Positions 9,142-17,411 of a stretch of 41,253 nt of DNA are shown here, one piece after another (within the stretch, counting starts at the first letter, position 1; the number at the start of each line of letters is the position of its first letter). This stretch comes from Magnetococcales bacterium DC0425bin3 (GTDB lineage: Bacteria > Pseudomonadota > Magnetococcia > Magnetococcales > DC0425bin3). A program made the position numbers and the translations under genes. The notes under the pieces were generated by a model. It saw nothing but the letters and a program-made list of their open reading frames with translations, searched no databases and was not told where the DNA came from. The DNA lies in assembly GCA_002753665.1 (NCBI GenBank), contig PEAP01000019.1, positions 1 to 41,253 of the forward strand. Direction: 5' to 3'.

Positions 9142-9483
9142 ATGCCACCCACCGTCCAGACCATCCTGCTGCTCACCGCCTCCAACCTGTTCATGACTTT
9201 CGCCTGGTACGGCCACCTCAAACACATGGAACATCGGGCCTGGTACCTGGCGGCCATCGTCAGTTGGGGCATCGCCCTGTTCGAATACCTGCTTCAGGTG
9301 CCGGCCAACCGCATCGGCTTCACGGTGCTGTCCCTGGCCCAGCTGAAAATCATTCAGGAAGTGATCACCCTGGCGGTGTTCGTTCCCTTCGCCCTGCTCT
9401 ACATGCATCAACCCCTCAAGCTGGATTTCCTCTGGGCCGCGCTCTGTCTGGTGGGGGCGGTCTATTTCATCTTCCGTTCCTGA
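9142..9483 (+). CDS. DUF486 family small membrane protein (DMT-like)
   Basis: A 113-residue protein with four hydrophobic helices covering almost its whole length. The sequence MTFAWYGHLK near residue 18 and the YLLQVPANRIG segment in the middle are typical of the DUF486 group, which is distantly related to the drug/metabolite transporter superfamily. The start is ATG 9142; longer in-frame versions have no ribosome site. Family function is unknown. It sits 73 bp before cheV on the same strand, but a functional link is not evident. Confidence 0.8.
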   Translation: MPPTVQTILLLTASNLFMTFAWYGHLKHMEHRAWYLAAIVSWGIALFEYLLQVPANRIGFTVLSLAQLKIIQEVITLAVFVPFALLYMHQPLKLDFLWAALCLVGAVYFIFRS

Positions 9484-9556
9484 TGTGGGATTCTGCTAGA
9501 ATGGGTCAGTGCGCTTCCCAATGGTTGGGGGACGCGGGACGGCACGGAGGGGAACC

Positions 9557-10507
9557 ATGAGTGATCTGATGGCGGAAATCGATCAGCGGGCCAACCTGGC
9601 CTATTCCAACGAAATGGAGATGTTGACCTTCTACCTGACCGATCGGCAACTGTACGGACTCAATGTCTTCAAGATCATCGAAATCCTGGAATGCCCGAAA
9701 ACCATCACCCGCATTCCCGGCTCCCACCCGGCCATCCGGGGCAACATCGACTTCCGCGGCCACGCCATCTCCCTGATCGACCTTTCCCAGGCCCTGGGGC
9801 TGGCACCCCACGATCTGGAACGTGAACTGGGCTACGTCATGGTGTGCGAATACAGCACCACGGTGCAGGGCTTCCTCATCAGCCATCCCAATGCCCTGAT
9901 CCACAAGAGCTGGAACGACATCATCAGCCCCACCGGGGATGTCTACGACAGCAGTTACCTCACCGCCATCACCTACGAGAAGGACCAGCCGATCCAAATC
10001 CTGGACGTGGAGAAGGTCCTCAGCGAAATCATCGGCATCGAGGACCGGATTTCCGCGGAACTGGTACAGCGCAGCAGCGCCCTGCAGGCCCGCACCCACC
10101 ACATCCTGGCGGTGGACGACTCCCGGGCGGCCCGACAGTTGATCAGTTCCGCCCTTGATCAGCTGAACATCCGCCACACCCTGTTCGACAACGCCGCCAA
10201 GGCCCTGGAAGCCCTGGAACAAAGCGTGGCCCGGAAGGACGCTGTCTGTCCCTACACCCTGATCCTGTCGGACGTGGAAATGCCGGTGATGGACGGCTTC
10301 ACCTTCACCCGCAAGGTCAAGGCCAACCCCAGGCTCGCCCATATTCATCTGGCCATGCACAGCAGTTTGAGCAACCAGTCCAACGCCTACAAGGCCAGGC
10401 AGATGGGCGCCGACGACTTCATCCCCAAGTTCCAGCCGGACCGCATTGCCGGTGCGATCCTGGCCCAACTGGAAAAGGCCGACCAGGCCCACAAGGCCCG
10501 GCAGTAA
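9557..10507 (+). CDS. cheV: Chemotaxis coupling protein CheV (CheW-REC)
   Basis: A 316-residue protein with an N-terminal CheW-like domain (about 20-165; QLYGLNVFKIIEIL and the RGNIDFRGHAISLIDL core) and a C-terminal response-regulator receiver (about 181-305). The receiver keeps the acidic pair D187/D188, the phospho-acceptor D239 in LSDVEMP, and K291. It would couple chemoreceptors to CheA and modulate signalling when phosphorylated. ATG 9557 follows GGAGGGGAACC. No other che genes are in the window, so it acts as a stand-alone adaptor, which is common for cheV. Two palindromic repeats follow the stop codon. Confidence 0.93.
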   Translation: MSDLMAEIDQRANLAYSNEMEMLTFYLTDRQLYGLNVFKIIEILECPKTITRIPGSHPAIRGNIDFRGHAISLIDLSQALGLAPHDLERELGYVMVCEYSTTVQGFLISHPNALIHKSWNDIISPTGDVYDSSYLTAITYEKDQPIQILDVEKVLSEIIGIEDRISAELVQRSSALQARTHHILAVDDSRAARQLISSALDQLNIRHTLFDNAAKALEALEQSVARKDAVCPYTLILSDVEMPVMDGFTFTRKVKANPRLAHIHLAMHSSLSNQSNAYKARQMGADDFIPKFQPDRIAGAILAQLEKADQAHKARQ

Positions 10508-10510
10508 CCT

Positions 10511-10575
10511 TTGATGGATGGGGGAGTTCCCTCCACCCTCCACCGATGAAAGCCGCTTCCCGGCTTCCACGGTAG
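10511..10575 (+). repeat. Bipartite palindromic repeat, copy 1
   Basis: The head (TTGATGGATGGGGGAG then CTCCACCCTCCACC) is followed by a degenerate self-complementary tail around GAAAGCCG/CCGGCTTCC. It is in the convergent gap after cheV and directly followed by copy 2. Confidence 0.75.
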
Positions 10576-10578
10576 ACC

Positions 10579-10646
10579 TTGATGGGTGGGGGAAGCCTCC
10601 CTCCACCCTCCTCCGAATGGAGGTCGCGTTGCGACTTCCTCCATGG
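10579..10646 (+). repeat. Bipartite palindromic repeat, copy 2
   Basis: Same head with small changes (GATGGGTGGGGGAAGCC), but a different tail: ATGGAGGTCGC pairing with GCGACTTCCTCCAT. Tandem with copy 1, in the same orientation. Confidence 0.75.
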
Positions 10647-10664
10647 CAAACAGCGGACAGCGGG

Positions 10665-13310
10665 TCAAGAAGCGTCCTGGCGGCAGCCGTTGATGAACTC
10701 GCCGTAGCGGCGGTCCTCGGTGAGGATGTGGTCCAGAATCCATTTGCGGAAGAACGCGGCGAATTCCTCCCCGGAAAACTCCCCGGAAAACGCTTCCCGT
10801 TTCTCGCAGCGGTCACGCCATTGCTCCACATCCGCCATCAGTTTCCGGTGGGTCCGCCGATGGCCGTCCAACCCGGGATAGCCCCAGCGCTCCAGCAACG
10901 CCTCCTCGGCCGCGAAATGGAAGCGGGTGTAGGAGATCAGGAACTCCAGCACCCGCGCCACCTCCTGCCCGTTGCCCTCCTCCAGGGCCGCGGACTGGCG
11001 GGCGGCCATTTCGAACAGCATCCGGTGATGGCCATCCATGTCAGGCACCATCACCGAGAACTCATCCCGCCAGCGCAGATCGGGCCGGCTGTCCGAGTCC
11101 CGGAACAGGATCATGCGCTTGCGCTTTTCACTGGTTTCGAACACCTTCCACTGCACGATCGGAATCCCCCGCAGCACCTCCCAGGGAACTTCGAAGAGGG
11201 TGGCCGATGCCACGGTCCGGATCGCAAACAGCGGCGGAGTGCCGAAGGCCGCGCTTTCCTCGCCGAAGAAATCCCCGACATGGAGGGTCTCGAACACCGT
11301 ATCCCCCAGCACCCGCTCCAGCCGACCCTGGGTCACCAGGTGGATATGGGTACCGCCCGACGCCGGGATCTCCTCCCCAGGTTCCGACAGGAGGATGCCG
11401 GTGGCCCTGGCGATATCGTTCAGTACCGGATGGGAGACGCCTTCCCCCAGCAGCCAGGTCCCCAGCAACACCTCCCGCACATCCATGATCCGCTCCTGAC
11501 CCTGGAGGAGATCATGGCCCGCGACAAAGGCATGATAGAGGGCCAGGGGAATGGGCAGGGTCTCGACGAAACCGACGGTGCGGAAGGTCTGTGCCGCCGG
11601 CACCCGAAACAGTCCGGACACTTCCCCCACCAGGGCGCCGGCCTGGAGCAGTCCCCGGGCGCCGTCCCCCTGGATCGTCTCCACCACACCGCCGAGGATC
11701 AGGTGGAGGCATTCGGGAATCGCCCCGGCCTTGAGCATGATGGTCTGGGGATTGAAGACCCGCGGCGGGATGTTGAGCAGCATCTCCAATTCATGGTTCC
11801 GGGCCGGCGGAAAACAGCCCCGCAGCAGGTCATGGGCGGTGCGGAGCCGATAATCCAGATGAGTCGGAATCAGGACATCCACCGCGCCGAACGTGGTGCC
11901 GGAGCCGATCTCCTTCTCCCGCCCGGTGAAGGGCCGGTTGGTGTGGGACAGGATGATCCGGCCCGAGGGATCGGCCCGGAAATCCTCCGCCCGGCCATGG
12001 ATCATGCCACCGCCTACGTCCACTTTCTTGATGTCCGCCGGGGTCAGATAGTCCCGCTGCACCCGTTCCAGGAGGTCGGCCCCCATGCCGTCCCCCACCG
12101 GATCCGAACCCATGAGGTCCTGCAACACGTCCAGGGCAACGATATCGGCAAAATGGGCGTAACTCCGATAACCGTTCTCCCCCAGGGCCCGAAACACCAG
12201 GATGGTCGTCTCCACCGGGTGGGGCGAAAAGAGGGGCTTCACCTCCAGGCCGTTCACCGGGTTCCACTGGTCGGGGGACAGGTCCCGGACCTCGAAAAAG
12301 CGCTCGAACCGTTCCTCCTCCATGGCCATCAGGGCGGCCAGCTTGCGTACCACCGAGGCCCGCACCAGAGGCGTGGCGAAATACTTCAAGCGCCGGTCGG
12401 TCCGGATCAGGTTGGTGAGACCGGCGAAATGATCGTCGTGGCAATGGGTGTGAAACAGTCCCTCCACCTCATGGACGCCGATGCCCAGGGCCAACAGGGT
12501 ATTCTGGACATTGGGACCGGCGTCGATCAGGTAGATGCGCCCCTGGAACATCAGGATGCTGCCCATGCTGGGCCGGTTGATGTCCCAGCCGTCGCCCTCT
12601 CCGGAGTGGATTATGGAAAAATACTCCCGGGGCACCTGGTGAAAGCCCAGGGGATAGGGAGACTCGTAGGAATCCATCGGCCCCAGGTTGAGATCCACCA
12701 CGGCGGTGGCGCCCCGGTATTCGAATTCGAAGACATTGACCGAGACCCGCCGCACCATCACCCCGTGGCGAACCTCCACCGGCCCGGCGCCCACCATCCG
12801 ATGGTCGAGAAATTCCCAGGGGGAGGGAATGCTGCCATAGGCATACTTCAGCTTGAGGGCCATCATCTCCCGGGCCTGGGCGGTGGTCGCCCCGGCGTCC
12901 ATCATCTCCCGGGCGGACACAAGACCGAACTTGCCCCGATGGATGTATTCGATCTGGGAGCGGACCTGCTCCCGCAGACCCATGAGCAGCGGTTTGACCC
13001 CGCTGTTGCCGGGATGTCCGGGCAGGATCATGCCCTGGCGATAGAACATCTGCAGGACCGGAAACTCGGCCATGTTGCAGAAGTCGCCGTTCTGCAGCAG
13101 GGTATCGGCCAGCAGGATGGCGTTGGGACCGGTTTCGAAGCGGACCCCGTCCCGTTCCGTGGGGCGGACGAGGCCTCTCTTCATCAAATGTTTGACCGTG
13201 TCGGCAGGGCAACCGCACAGGATCCTCAGGTCGGCCTCGGGAACCTCGACCCAGTGAATGCCCTTGGCGACCTGAATCCTCTTCAGGGTCCTGGAATCGT
13301 GTTCTACCAT
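10665..13310 (-). CDS. Metallo-beta-lactamase / cNMP-binding / hemerythrin fusion protein
   Basis: An 881-residue multidomain protein. Residues 1-230 are an uncharacterised N-terminal region. Residues 245-500 are a metallo-beta-lactamase fold with the metal motif H289-x-H291-x-D293-H294 and later candidate His ligands near 364, 456 and 484. Residues about 515-605 and 640-730 look like two cyclic-nucleotide-binding folds; the second has GDFFGEE (E684) but lacks the usual phosphate-binding Arg, so nucleotide binding is doubtful. Residues 747-881 are a hemerythrin domain with all seven expected diiron ligands: H762, H798, E802, H817, H821, H861, D866. The ATG at 13310 overlaps the end of the preceding gene (ATGGTAG), so the two are coupled; the frame remains open upstream only by chance. 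Likely an O2- or redox-responsive hydrolase or sensor. Substrate unknown. Confidence 0.85.
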   Translation of the reverse strand: MVEHDSRTLKRIQVAKGIHWVEVPEADLRILCGCPADTVKHLMKRGLVRPTERDGVRFETGPNAILLADTLLQNGDFCNMAEFPVLQMFYRQGMILPGHPGNSGVKPLLMGLREQVRSQIEYIHRGKFGLVSAREMMDAGATTAQAREMMALKLKYAYGSIPSPWEFLDHRMVGAGPVEVRHGVMVRRVSVNVFEFEYRGATAVVDLNLGPMDSYESPYPLGFHQVPREYFSIIHSGEGDGWDINRPSMGSILMFQGRIYLIDAGPNVQNTLLALGIGVHEVEGLFHTHCHDDHFAGLTNLIRTDRRLKYFATPLVRASVVRKLAALMAMEEERFERFFEVRDLSPDQWNPVNGLEVKPLFSPHPVETTILVFRALGENGYRSYAHFADIVALDVLQDLMGSDPVGDGMGADLLERVQRDYLTPADIKKVDVGGGMIHGRAEDFRADPSGRIILSHTNRPFTGREKEIGSGTTFGAVDVLIPTHLDYRLRTAHDLLRGCFPPARNHELEMLLNIPPRVFNPQTIMLKAGAIPECLHLILGGVVETIQGDGARGLLQAGALVGEVSGLFRVPAAQTFRTVGFVETLPIPLALYHAFVAGHDLLQGQERIMDVREVLLGTWLLGEGVSHPVLNDIARATGILLSEPGEEIPASGGTHIHLVTQGRLERVLGDTVFETLHVGDFFGEESAAFGTPPLFAIRTVASATLFEVPWEVLRGIPIVQWKVFETSEKRKRMILFRDSDSRPDLRWRDEFSVMVPDMDGHHRMLFEMAARQSAALEEGNGQEVARVLEFLISYTRFHFAAEEALLERWGYPGLDGHRRTHRKLMADVEQWRDRCEKREAFSGEFSGEEFAAFFRKWILDHILTEDRRYGEFINGCRQDAS

Positions 13311-13819
13311 GGCACCGCCATGTATCCACCCGATCCACCGCCGTAGCCGTAGGCCGGAGCCGCGTAGCCCACGACCGGCATGGTTCCATAGACCATGGTC
13401 GCCGGAGCGTAGCCGAATCCGGTATTCATCGGCACCACCGTCCGGGGCACGATCACGGTGGCGGTCTGCAGGGGCTGGTGGACATAGGTGGTCACCAACT
13501 GTCCGCCGCTGGAATAGACCATGGACGAGGGGGGAATATAGACCTGGGTGGCGTTGCCGCGGACGACAGTTTCGCCCCCCTGCCCCTGCTGGTTGCGCTG
13601 GCTCTGGGCGTACTGATTGCCCAGCAGCAGCCCGGCCACTCCGCCGATGGCCGCATTGACCAGGCGCACATCCTTGCTCGGACCGAAGATCGATCCCACC
13701 AGCGCCCCGGTCACCATCCCGCTCACCCCCGGCGATACCACACCGCCTGCCCGGGCCGGAGCGATCGACCCCCAACCCAACACCAGAGCCAAAGCCGTCA
13801 CGGCCATTTTCGCTTGCAT
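13304..13819 (-). CDS. Exported glycine-zipper protein
   Basis: A 171-residue protein with a signal peptide (MQAKMAVTALALVLGWG, cleavage likely after APARA). The mature part begins with a glycine-zipper pair: GVSGMVTGALVGSIFG and NAAIGGVAGLLLGNQ, the pattern of outer-membrane or envelope 'glycine zipper 2TM' proteins. The rest is low-complexity, rich in Gly, Tyr, Pro and Val. A strong GGGGAGGTGG site precedes ATG 13819; a longer in-frame start at 13918 would place the signal peptide internally and is rejected. Its stop codon lies 2 bp inside the start of the MBL-hemerythrin gene, so they are co-translated. Function unknown. Confidence 0.75.
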   Translation of the reverse strand: MQAKMAVTALALVLGWGSIAPARAGGVVSPGVSGMVTGALVGSIFGPSKDVRLVNAAIGGVAGLLLGNQYAQSQRNQQGQGGETVVRGNATQVYIPPSSMVYSSGGQLVTTYVHQPLQTATVIVPRTVVPMNTGFGYAPATMVYGTMPVVGYAAPAYGYGGGSGGYMAVPW

Positions 13820-14251
13820 GATCCACCTCCCCGGCGGTCCCACCACCCCCGCCTGTGACTGACCAGCGGACGCCCGCTTGTGATTGTCATTCGGACGGAT
13901 GCATCCTCGTCGACTCAATCCGTATTATGGTCCCGAGTGGTAACAAAAAGGCAACGGATTTCACTCCCAGGAAAAAACGCGGTAACAGTTCTCCCGGCCT
14001 GTCGGGACGATTTTACAATAATTATTTTGTATAATTCAGCCATTATCGTCATCATGTCGAACAAAGGTACGGGCTGACTGTGACCGAGGGGGGATGCCTC
14101 CCTTCACCCTCCACCGATGAAAGCCGCTTCCCGACTTCCACGGTACCCCCCCTACCGGAACGCCATGAAAGTCGCCTTTCTGACGTTCAGACCGATCCGC
14201 TTCCCAAGGGTGCGGATCCCGCAACACCCAATCCCATCGAGGAGACCCACC
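13820..14251. other. Divergent intergenic region with AT-rich core and a repeat
   Basis: The stretch 13919-14060 is markedly AT-rich (for example TTTTACAATAATTATTTTGTATAATTC at 14011-14037) and contains a perfect TATAAT at 14030-14035. No -35 at proper spacing is obvious. Promoters for the genes on both sides probably lie here. Repeat copy 3 occupies 14082-14147. No coding sequence is supported. Confidence 0.45.
14082..14147 (+). repeat. Bipartite palindromic repeat, copy 3
   Basis: A diverged head (GGGGGGATGCCTCCCTTCACCCTCC in part) and the GATGAAAGCCGCTTCCCGAC tail. It sits about 105 bp before the start of the Q-rich exported protein. Confidence 0.65.
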
Positions 14252-14947
14252 ATGACCTTCGCCAAACACCTTGGCGCCACCCTGACCGCCGCAACCTTCG
14301 CCCTGGTGCTTGGCACCGCCGGCACCCTTCAGGCCGGAGATGCGGTTGCTCCCACCGTCCCCGTCACCCCGCCCCAAACCCCGGCCGAGCTGCAACAGCG
14401 GATCATCGACAGCCGGACCAACCACTTCAACGGCGTTCAGAATGCCCATGACGCCTGGCACCATCAACAGCAGCTGGGGCAAACCGCCGTGGAGCGTACC
14501 AATGATATCGGCCAAACCGCCCGGGAACTTGACAGCCAAAGCCGGGTGCTGGATCTCCAGAACGACCAGGAAGCCTGGGCCAATGCCCGCCGCACCCAGC
14601 AGGAAGTCTACAAACAGGCCATGGCCAACCAGCTCAAGCTGCAAAAGGCCCTGATGGAACACCGTCACGAAAGCGAACGGATCGCCCTGGAACAACGCCA
14701 GAACGAAATCCTCAACAACGTCAATTTCAATCAGGGCCATCTCCAGAACGACATCGCCCGCCAGCAGAACGGTCTGATGTCCCAGGCGGCCCAGGTCAAC
14801 AACGGCCTGTGGGCCCAGCGGGAAGCCATGCGCAACAATTTCATGCGCCAGCGGGCTTTTCTGCAACAGCGCACCGGCGGGCCAGTCACCGCCCCGGAGG
14901 TGAGTACCCCGCCCCAGGCTCCCGTCACGGCTCCCGTCACGCCCTGA
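14252..14947 (+). CDS. Exported Gln/Asn-rich coiled-coil protein of unknown function
   Basis: A 231-residue protein with a signal peptide (ATLTAATFALVLGTAG, probable cleavage after LQA). The mature region from about residue 50 to 205 is strongly helical, rich in Gln, Asn, Ala, Arg and His, and lacks Cys. Repeated QxxxxQ and NNxxxQ spacings suggest a long coiled coil. The C-terminus is Pro/Thr/Val-rich (VTAPEVSTPPQAP). ATG 14252 has GAGGAGA upstream; an in-frame start at 14117 lies inside repeat copy 3 and is not used. It is monocistronic, with a strong terminator just after it. I do not recognise a family. Confidence 0.7.
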   Translation: MTFAKHLGATLTAATFALVLGTAGTLQAGDAVAPTVPVTPPQTPAELQQRIIDSRTNHFNGVQNAHDAWHHQQQLGQTAVERTNDIGQTARELDSQSRVLDLQNDQEAWANARRTQQEVYKQAMANQLKLQKALMEHRHESERIALEQRQNEILNNVNFNQGHLQNDIARQQNGLMSQAAQVNNGLWAQREAMRNNFMRQRAFLQQRTGGPVTAPEVSTPPQAPVTAPVTP

Positions 14948-14963
14948 TCCTTGATCACCACTC

Positions 14964-14997
14964 GGGTCCGGGATCCATCCCCAGGGATCCCGGACCC
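14964..14997. terminator. First hairpin after the Q-rich protein gene
   Basis: Perfect 13-base arms (14964-14976 and 14985-14997) with an 8-base loop. No T-run follows; it is 3 bp before the real terminator hairpin. Confidence 0.5.
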
Positions 14998-15000
14998 GGC

Positions 15001-15033
15001 AACGCCGAGACTCTCCCCTCGGCGTTTTTTTTT
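15001..15033 (+). terminator. Rho-independent terminator
   Basis: Nine-base arms (15001-15009 AACGCCGAG and 15018-15026) with an 8-base loop followed by a T9 run (15025-15033). It ends the Q-rich protein transcript on the plus strand. Confidence 0.92.
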
Positions 15034-15045
15034 ACCCCACCGGGG

Positions 15046-15112
15046 TTACCGTGACAGTCGCTCCGCGACTGTCACGGTGGAGGGTGGAGGGAGGCCTCCC
15101 CCATCTATCAAA
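15046..15112 (-). repeat. Bipartite palindromic repeat, copy 4 (inside the kinase 3' end)
   Basis: The tail is a perfect 13-base inverted repeat (15048-15060 and 15066-15078, ACCGTGACAGTCG), and the head GGTGGAGGGTGGAGGGAGGCC follows up to ATCTATCAA near 15112. It encodes the C-terminus of the histidine kinase. Confidence 0.9.
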
Positions 15113-16434
15113 GTCAGCCCATGGATCCGGGCCCGCAGCCCTCCCAGGGGCGAGGTTGCCAGTTCGACCCCGGCGCCGTGCTGGGCGGCGATGTGGGCGA
15201 CGATGGACAGCCCCAACCCGGATCCCACCACGTTGCCGGCCTCCTCGCCGCGCCGGAAACGCCGGAACAGGACGGCCCGATCGCCTTCCGGGATGCCCGG
15301 CCCATCATCATCCACCACCAGGGCCAGACGGCCGTCCGCGGTCACGATGCCCACCGTCACCCGACCGCCGGCCTGGGTGAACTTGATGGCATTGTCCACC
15401 AGGTTGCGCAGGGCCACCCCCAGGCTGTCCCGGTGGCCGCGGGTCAACACGGGATGCGCTGGCGGATCGATGAAGGTCAGCGCCACGCCCTGGGCCACCG
15501 CGGCCCGGCGGTTGACATCCATCTGTTCCCGGACCACCGCCGCCAGATCGATCGGGACCATATCCGGCATGCCTCCGCTCTCGGCCCGGGCCAGGGACAG
15601 CAGTTGCCGCACCAGGTGGGTGGCGCGAAGGATTCCTTCTCGGGCTTCCTGCAGGGCCTGATGCTTGTCCGCGACCGTGCCGGCCTTGAGGCCCACCTCG
15701 ACATGCAACAGCAGCCCGCTCAGGGGGGTGCGCAGTTCGTGGGCCGCATCGGCGGTGAAGCGCCGCTCGGATTCCAAGGCACTCTGCAAGCGCTGCATCA
15801 GATTGTTGAGGGACTCCATCAGCGGGACCATCTCCCCCGGTGCATTGGGGGTGAGGATCGGTGACAGATCCCGGGGGGAGCGGGAAGTGATCTGCCGGGT
15901 CAGCTCGCCCATGGGCCGCAGGCCATGGCCAATGCCAAGCCACAGGGCGATCCCGAGCAACGGCAGGGACCAGAGCAACGGGGTGGCCATCTGCTGGGAA
16001 ATTTCGAGATTCAGCTCTTCGCGGATGTCATAGCTCTCGCCCACATGGATGGCCAGGGGACCATCATTGAGGAGAAAGACCCGCCAGCGGTTATCGTCGA
16101 TCAGGCGGTTGCCGTAGCCCTCCGCCAGGGCCAGGCGGTCCACCGGCGCACTGACGGAGCGGACCACCAGCACCGCACCGCGCCAGATCTGAAAGGCGAT
16201 CTTCTTCTGATAGCGATGCCCCAGGGGGCTTTCCGGCAGGATGGTGCCGTCCCCTGGCCGGTTCAGGTCCTGGAGCAGGGACACCAGCATCCGGGCCGAC
16301 TGGGCCAGATGGGCGTCGAACAGCTCGTCGGTTTCGTGGCGCGCCTGATGGAAGGACAGGGCCGCAACCAGTCCTTCGATGGCAGTGAAGGCGACCAGCA
16401 GGATGGCCAACAGGCGCAAACGCAGCGAGTTCAC
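15046..16434 (-). CDS. Sensor histidine kinase (two-component system)
   Basis: A 462-residue membrane kinase. TM1 is about 7-28, a periplasmic sensor region 30-150, TM2 about 152-172, then a HAMP-like linker. The H-box is ADAAHELRTPLSG with phospho-acceptor H232; the N-box is NLVDNAIKF (N348), G1 DDDGPGIP (375-382) and G2 GSGLGLSIV (404-412). The GTG start at 16434 overlaps the TGA of the response regulator gene (GTGA), so they are coupled. The last 22 residues (from about 441, TLIDGGGLPPPST) and the stop codon are encoded by palindromic repeat copy 4; the conserved kinase fold ends just before them. Organisation and size resemble QseC/PmrB-type kinases. The stimulus is unknown. Confidence 0.92.
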   Translation of the reverse strand: MNSLRLRLLAILLVAFTAIEGLVAALSFHQARHETDELFDAHLAQSARMLVSLLQDLNRPGDGTILPESPLGHRYQKKIAFQIWRGAVLVVRSVSAPVDRLALAEGYGNRLIDDNRWRVFLLNDGPLAIHVGESYDIREELNLEISQQMATPLLWSLPLLGIALWLGIGHGLRPMGELTRQITSRSPRDLSPILTPNAPGEMVPLMESLNNLMQRLQSALESERRFTADAAHELRTPLSGLLLHVEVGLKAGTVADKHQALQEAREGILRATHLVRQLLSLARAESGGMPDMVPIDLAAVVREQMDVNRRAAVAQGVALTFIDPPAHPVLTRGHRDSLGVALRNLVDNAIKFTQAGGRVTVGIVTADGRLALVVDDDGPGIPEGDRAVLFRRFRRGEEAGNVVGSGLGLSIVAHIAAQHGAGVELATSPLGGLRARIHGLTLIDGGGLPPPSTVTVAERLSR

Positions 16435-17096
16435 TCCGTCAGCCTTTCCATCAGGTACCCGGTCCCTCTGACGGTGCGGATGATTTCGTTGCCCAGTTTG
16501 CGGCGCAGGCGATAGATGTACACGTCCAGGGTATTGCTTTCCGACTCGCCATCCCACCCGTACAGGGTATCCTCCAGGCGCTGACGGGGAACGACCTCGC
16601 CCGAATGGTTCATCATCAGGTGGATCAGAGCGAACTCCCGGCCGGTAAGGAGCAGCGGCCGACCATCCCGGGTCACGGAGCGCGTGGCGGGATCCAGGGT
16701 CAGGGGGCCATTGCGCAGCAGCGGTTCGGAGCGGCCCTGCCCGCGCCGCAGCAGGGAGCGCAGCCGGGCCAGCAGTTCTTCCAGATGGAAGGGTTTGAGC
16801 AGATAGTCGTCGGCCCCGGCATCCAGGCCGGCGACCCGGTCTTCCACGCTGTCCCGGGCGGTCAGCATCAGCACCGGCAGCTGCCGGCCGCCGGCCCGGG
16901 CCCGGCGCAGCACCTCCACGCCGGCGAGGGCCGGCAGATTCCAATCCAGCACCGCCAGATCGAACGCTTCGGTTTCCAGGGCCTGCAAGGCCTCGTCGCC
17001 CCGGGTCAACCAGTCCACCGTATAGCCCTCCTGCCCCAGGCCGACCTTCAGGCCACGGCCCAGCAGGGAGTCATCCTCCGCCAGCAGAATCCGCAT
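16431..17096 (-). CDS. OmpR-family response regulator
   Basis: A 221-residue regulator. The receiver domain (1-115) has the acidic pocket E7-D8-D9, phospho-acceptor D51 (LAVLDWNLP), T79 and K101. The C-terminal winged helix (about 125-218) has the typical LTGREFALIHLMM, SNTLDVYIYRLRRKL and RTVRGTGYLM elements. ATG 17096 is chosen because it begins exactly at the receiver (MRILLAEDD). It overlaps the kinase start and forms an operon with it. Sequence style is closest to QseB/PmrA-type regulators; the target genes are unknown. Confidence 0.93.
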   Translation of the reverse strand: MRILLAEDDSLLGRGLKVGLGQEGYTVDWLTRGDEALQALETEAFDLAVLDWNLPALAGVEVLRRARAGGRQLPVLMLTARDSVEDRVAGLDAGADDYLLKPFHLEELLARLRSLLRRGQGRSEPLLRNGPLTLDPATRSVTRDGRPLLLTGREFALIHLMMNHSGEVVPRQRLEDTLYGWDGESESNTLDVYIYRLRRKLGNEIIRTVRGTGYLMERLTE

Positions 17097-17115
17097 GGCG
17101 CCTCTCGAACTGCCT

Positions 17116-17394
17116 TCAGTGCGGAAAGAAGGATTTGAGGATGAGCGCGACGACTCCTCCGACCGTGACGGCCATGCCCCACCGCAGCGTGGCCAACTCG
17201 CCATGGATTTTTGCCATGTCGGCGGACATCTCCAACTTGAGTTCCCTGAGATCCCGCTTATTGGCGAGTTCATCCAGATTCTTGTCGAAAACCTCGGCCT
17301 GGGCTTCGGCCATGGCCTCGGCCTGCCGGTCGGAAAAACCGGCCGCCTTCATTCTGTTGGCAAACTTGAGCGTGTCGAACGGGATGGTGGTCAT
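17116..17394 (-). CDS. Small DUF1640/CCDC90-like coiled-coil membrane protein (copy 1)
   Basis: A 92-residue protein of DUF1640 (CCDC90/MCUR1-like) type: an N-terminal FDTLKFANRMKAAGFSDRQAEA motif region, a central coiled coil (DELANKRDLRELKLEM) and a single C-terminal TM helix (WGMAVTVGGVVALILKSFF). ATG 17394. It lies 17 bp after a near-duplicate gene and 19 bp before the response regulator gene on the same strand. The last 65 bp of coding and trailing sequence are almost identical to those of the neighbour. Confidence 0.75.
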   Translation of the reverse strand: MTTIPFDTLKFANRMKAAGFSDRQAEAMAEAQAEVFDKNLDELANKRDLRELKLEMSADMAKIHGELATLRWGMAVTVGGVVALILKSFFPH

Positions 17395-17411
17395 GAATCG
17401 GTCAGCCTGCC

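Noticed and set aside
10518-13346. Long plus-strand open frame opposite the MBL-hemerythrin gene
   Set aside because: No recognisable domain, starts inside repeat copy 1, and the opposite strand has complete metal motifs.
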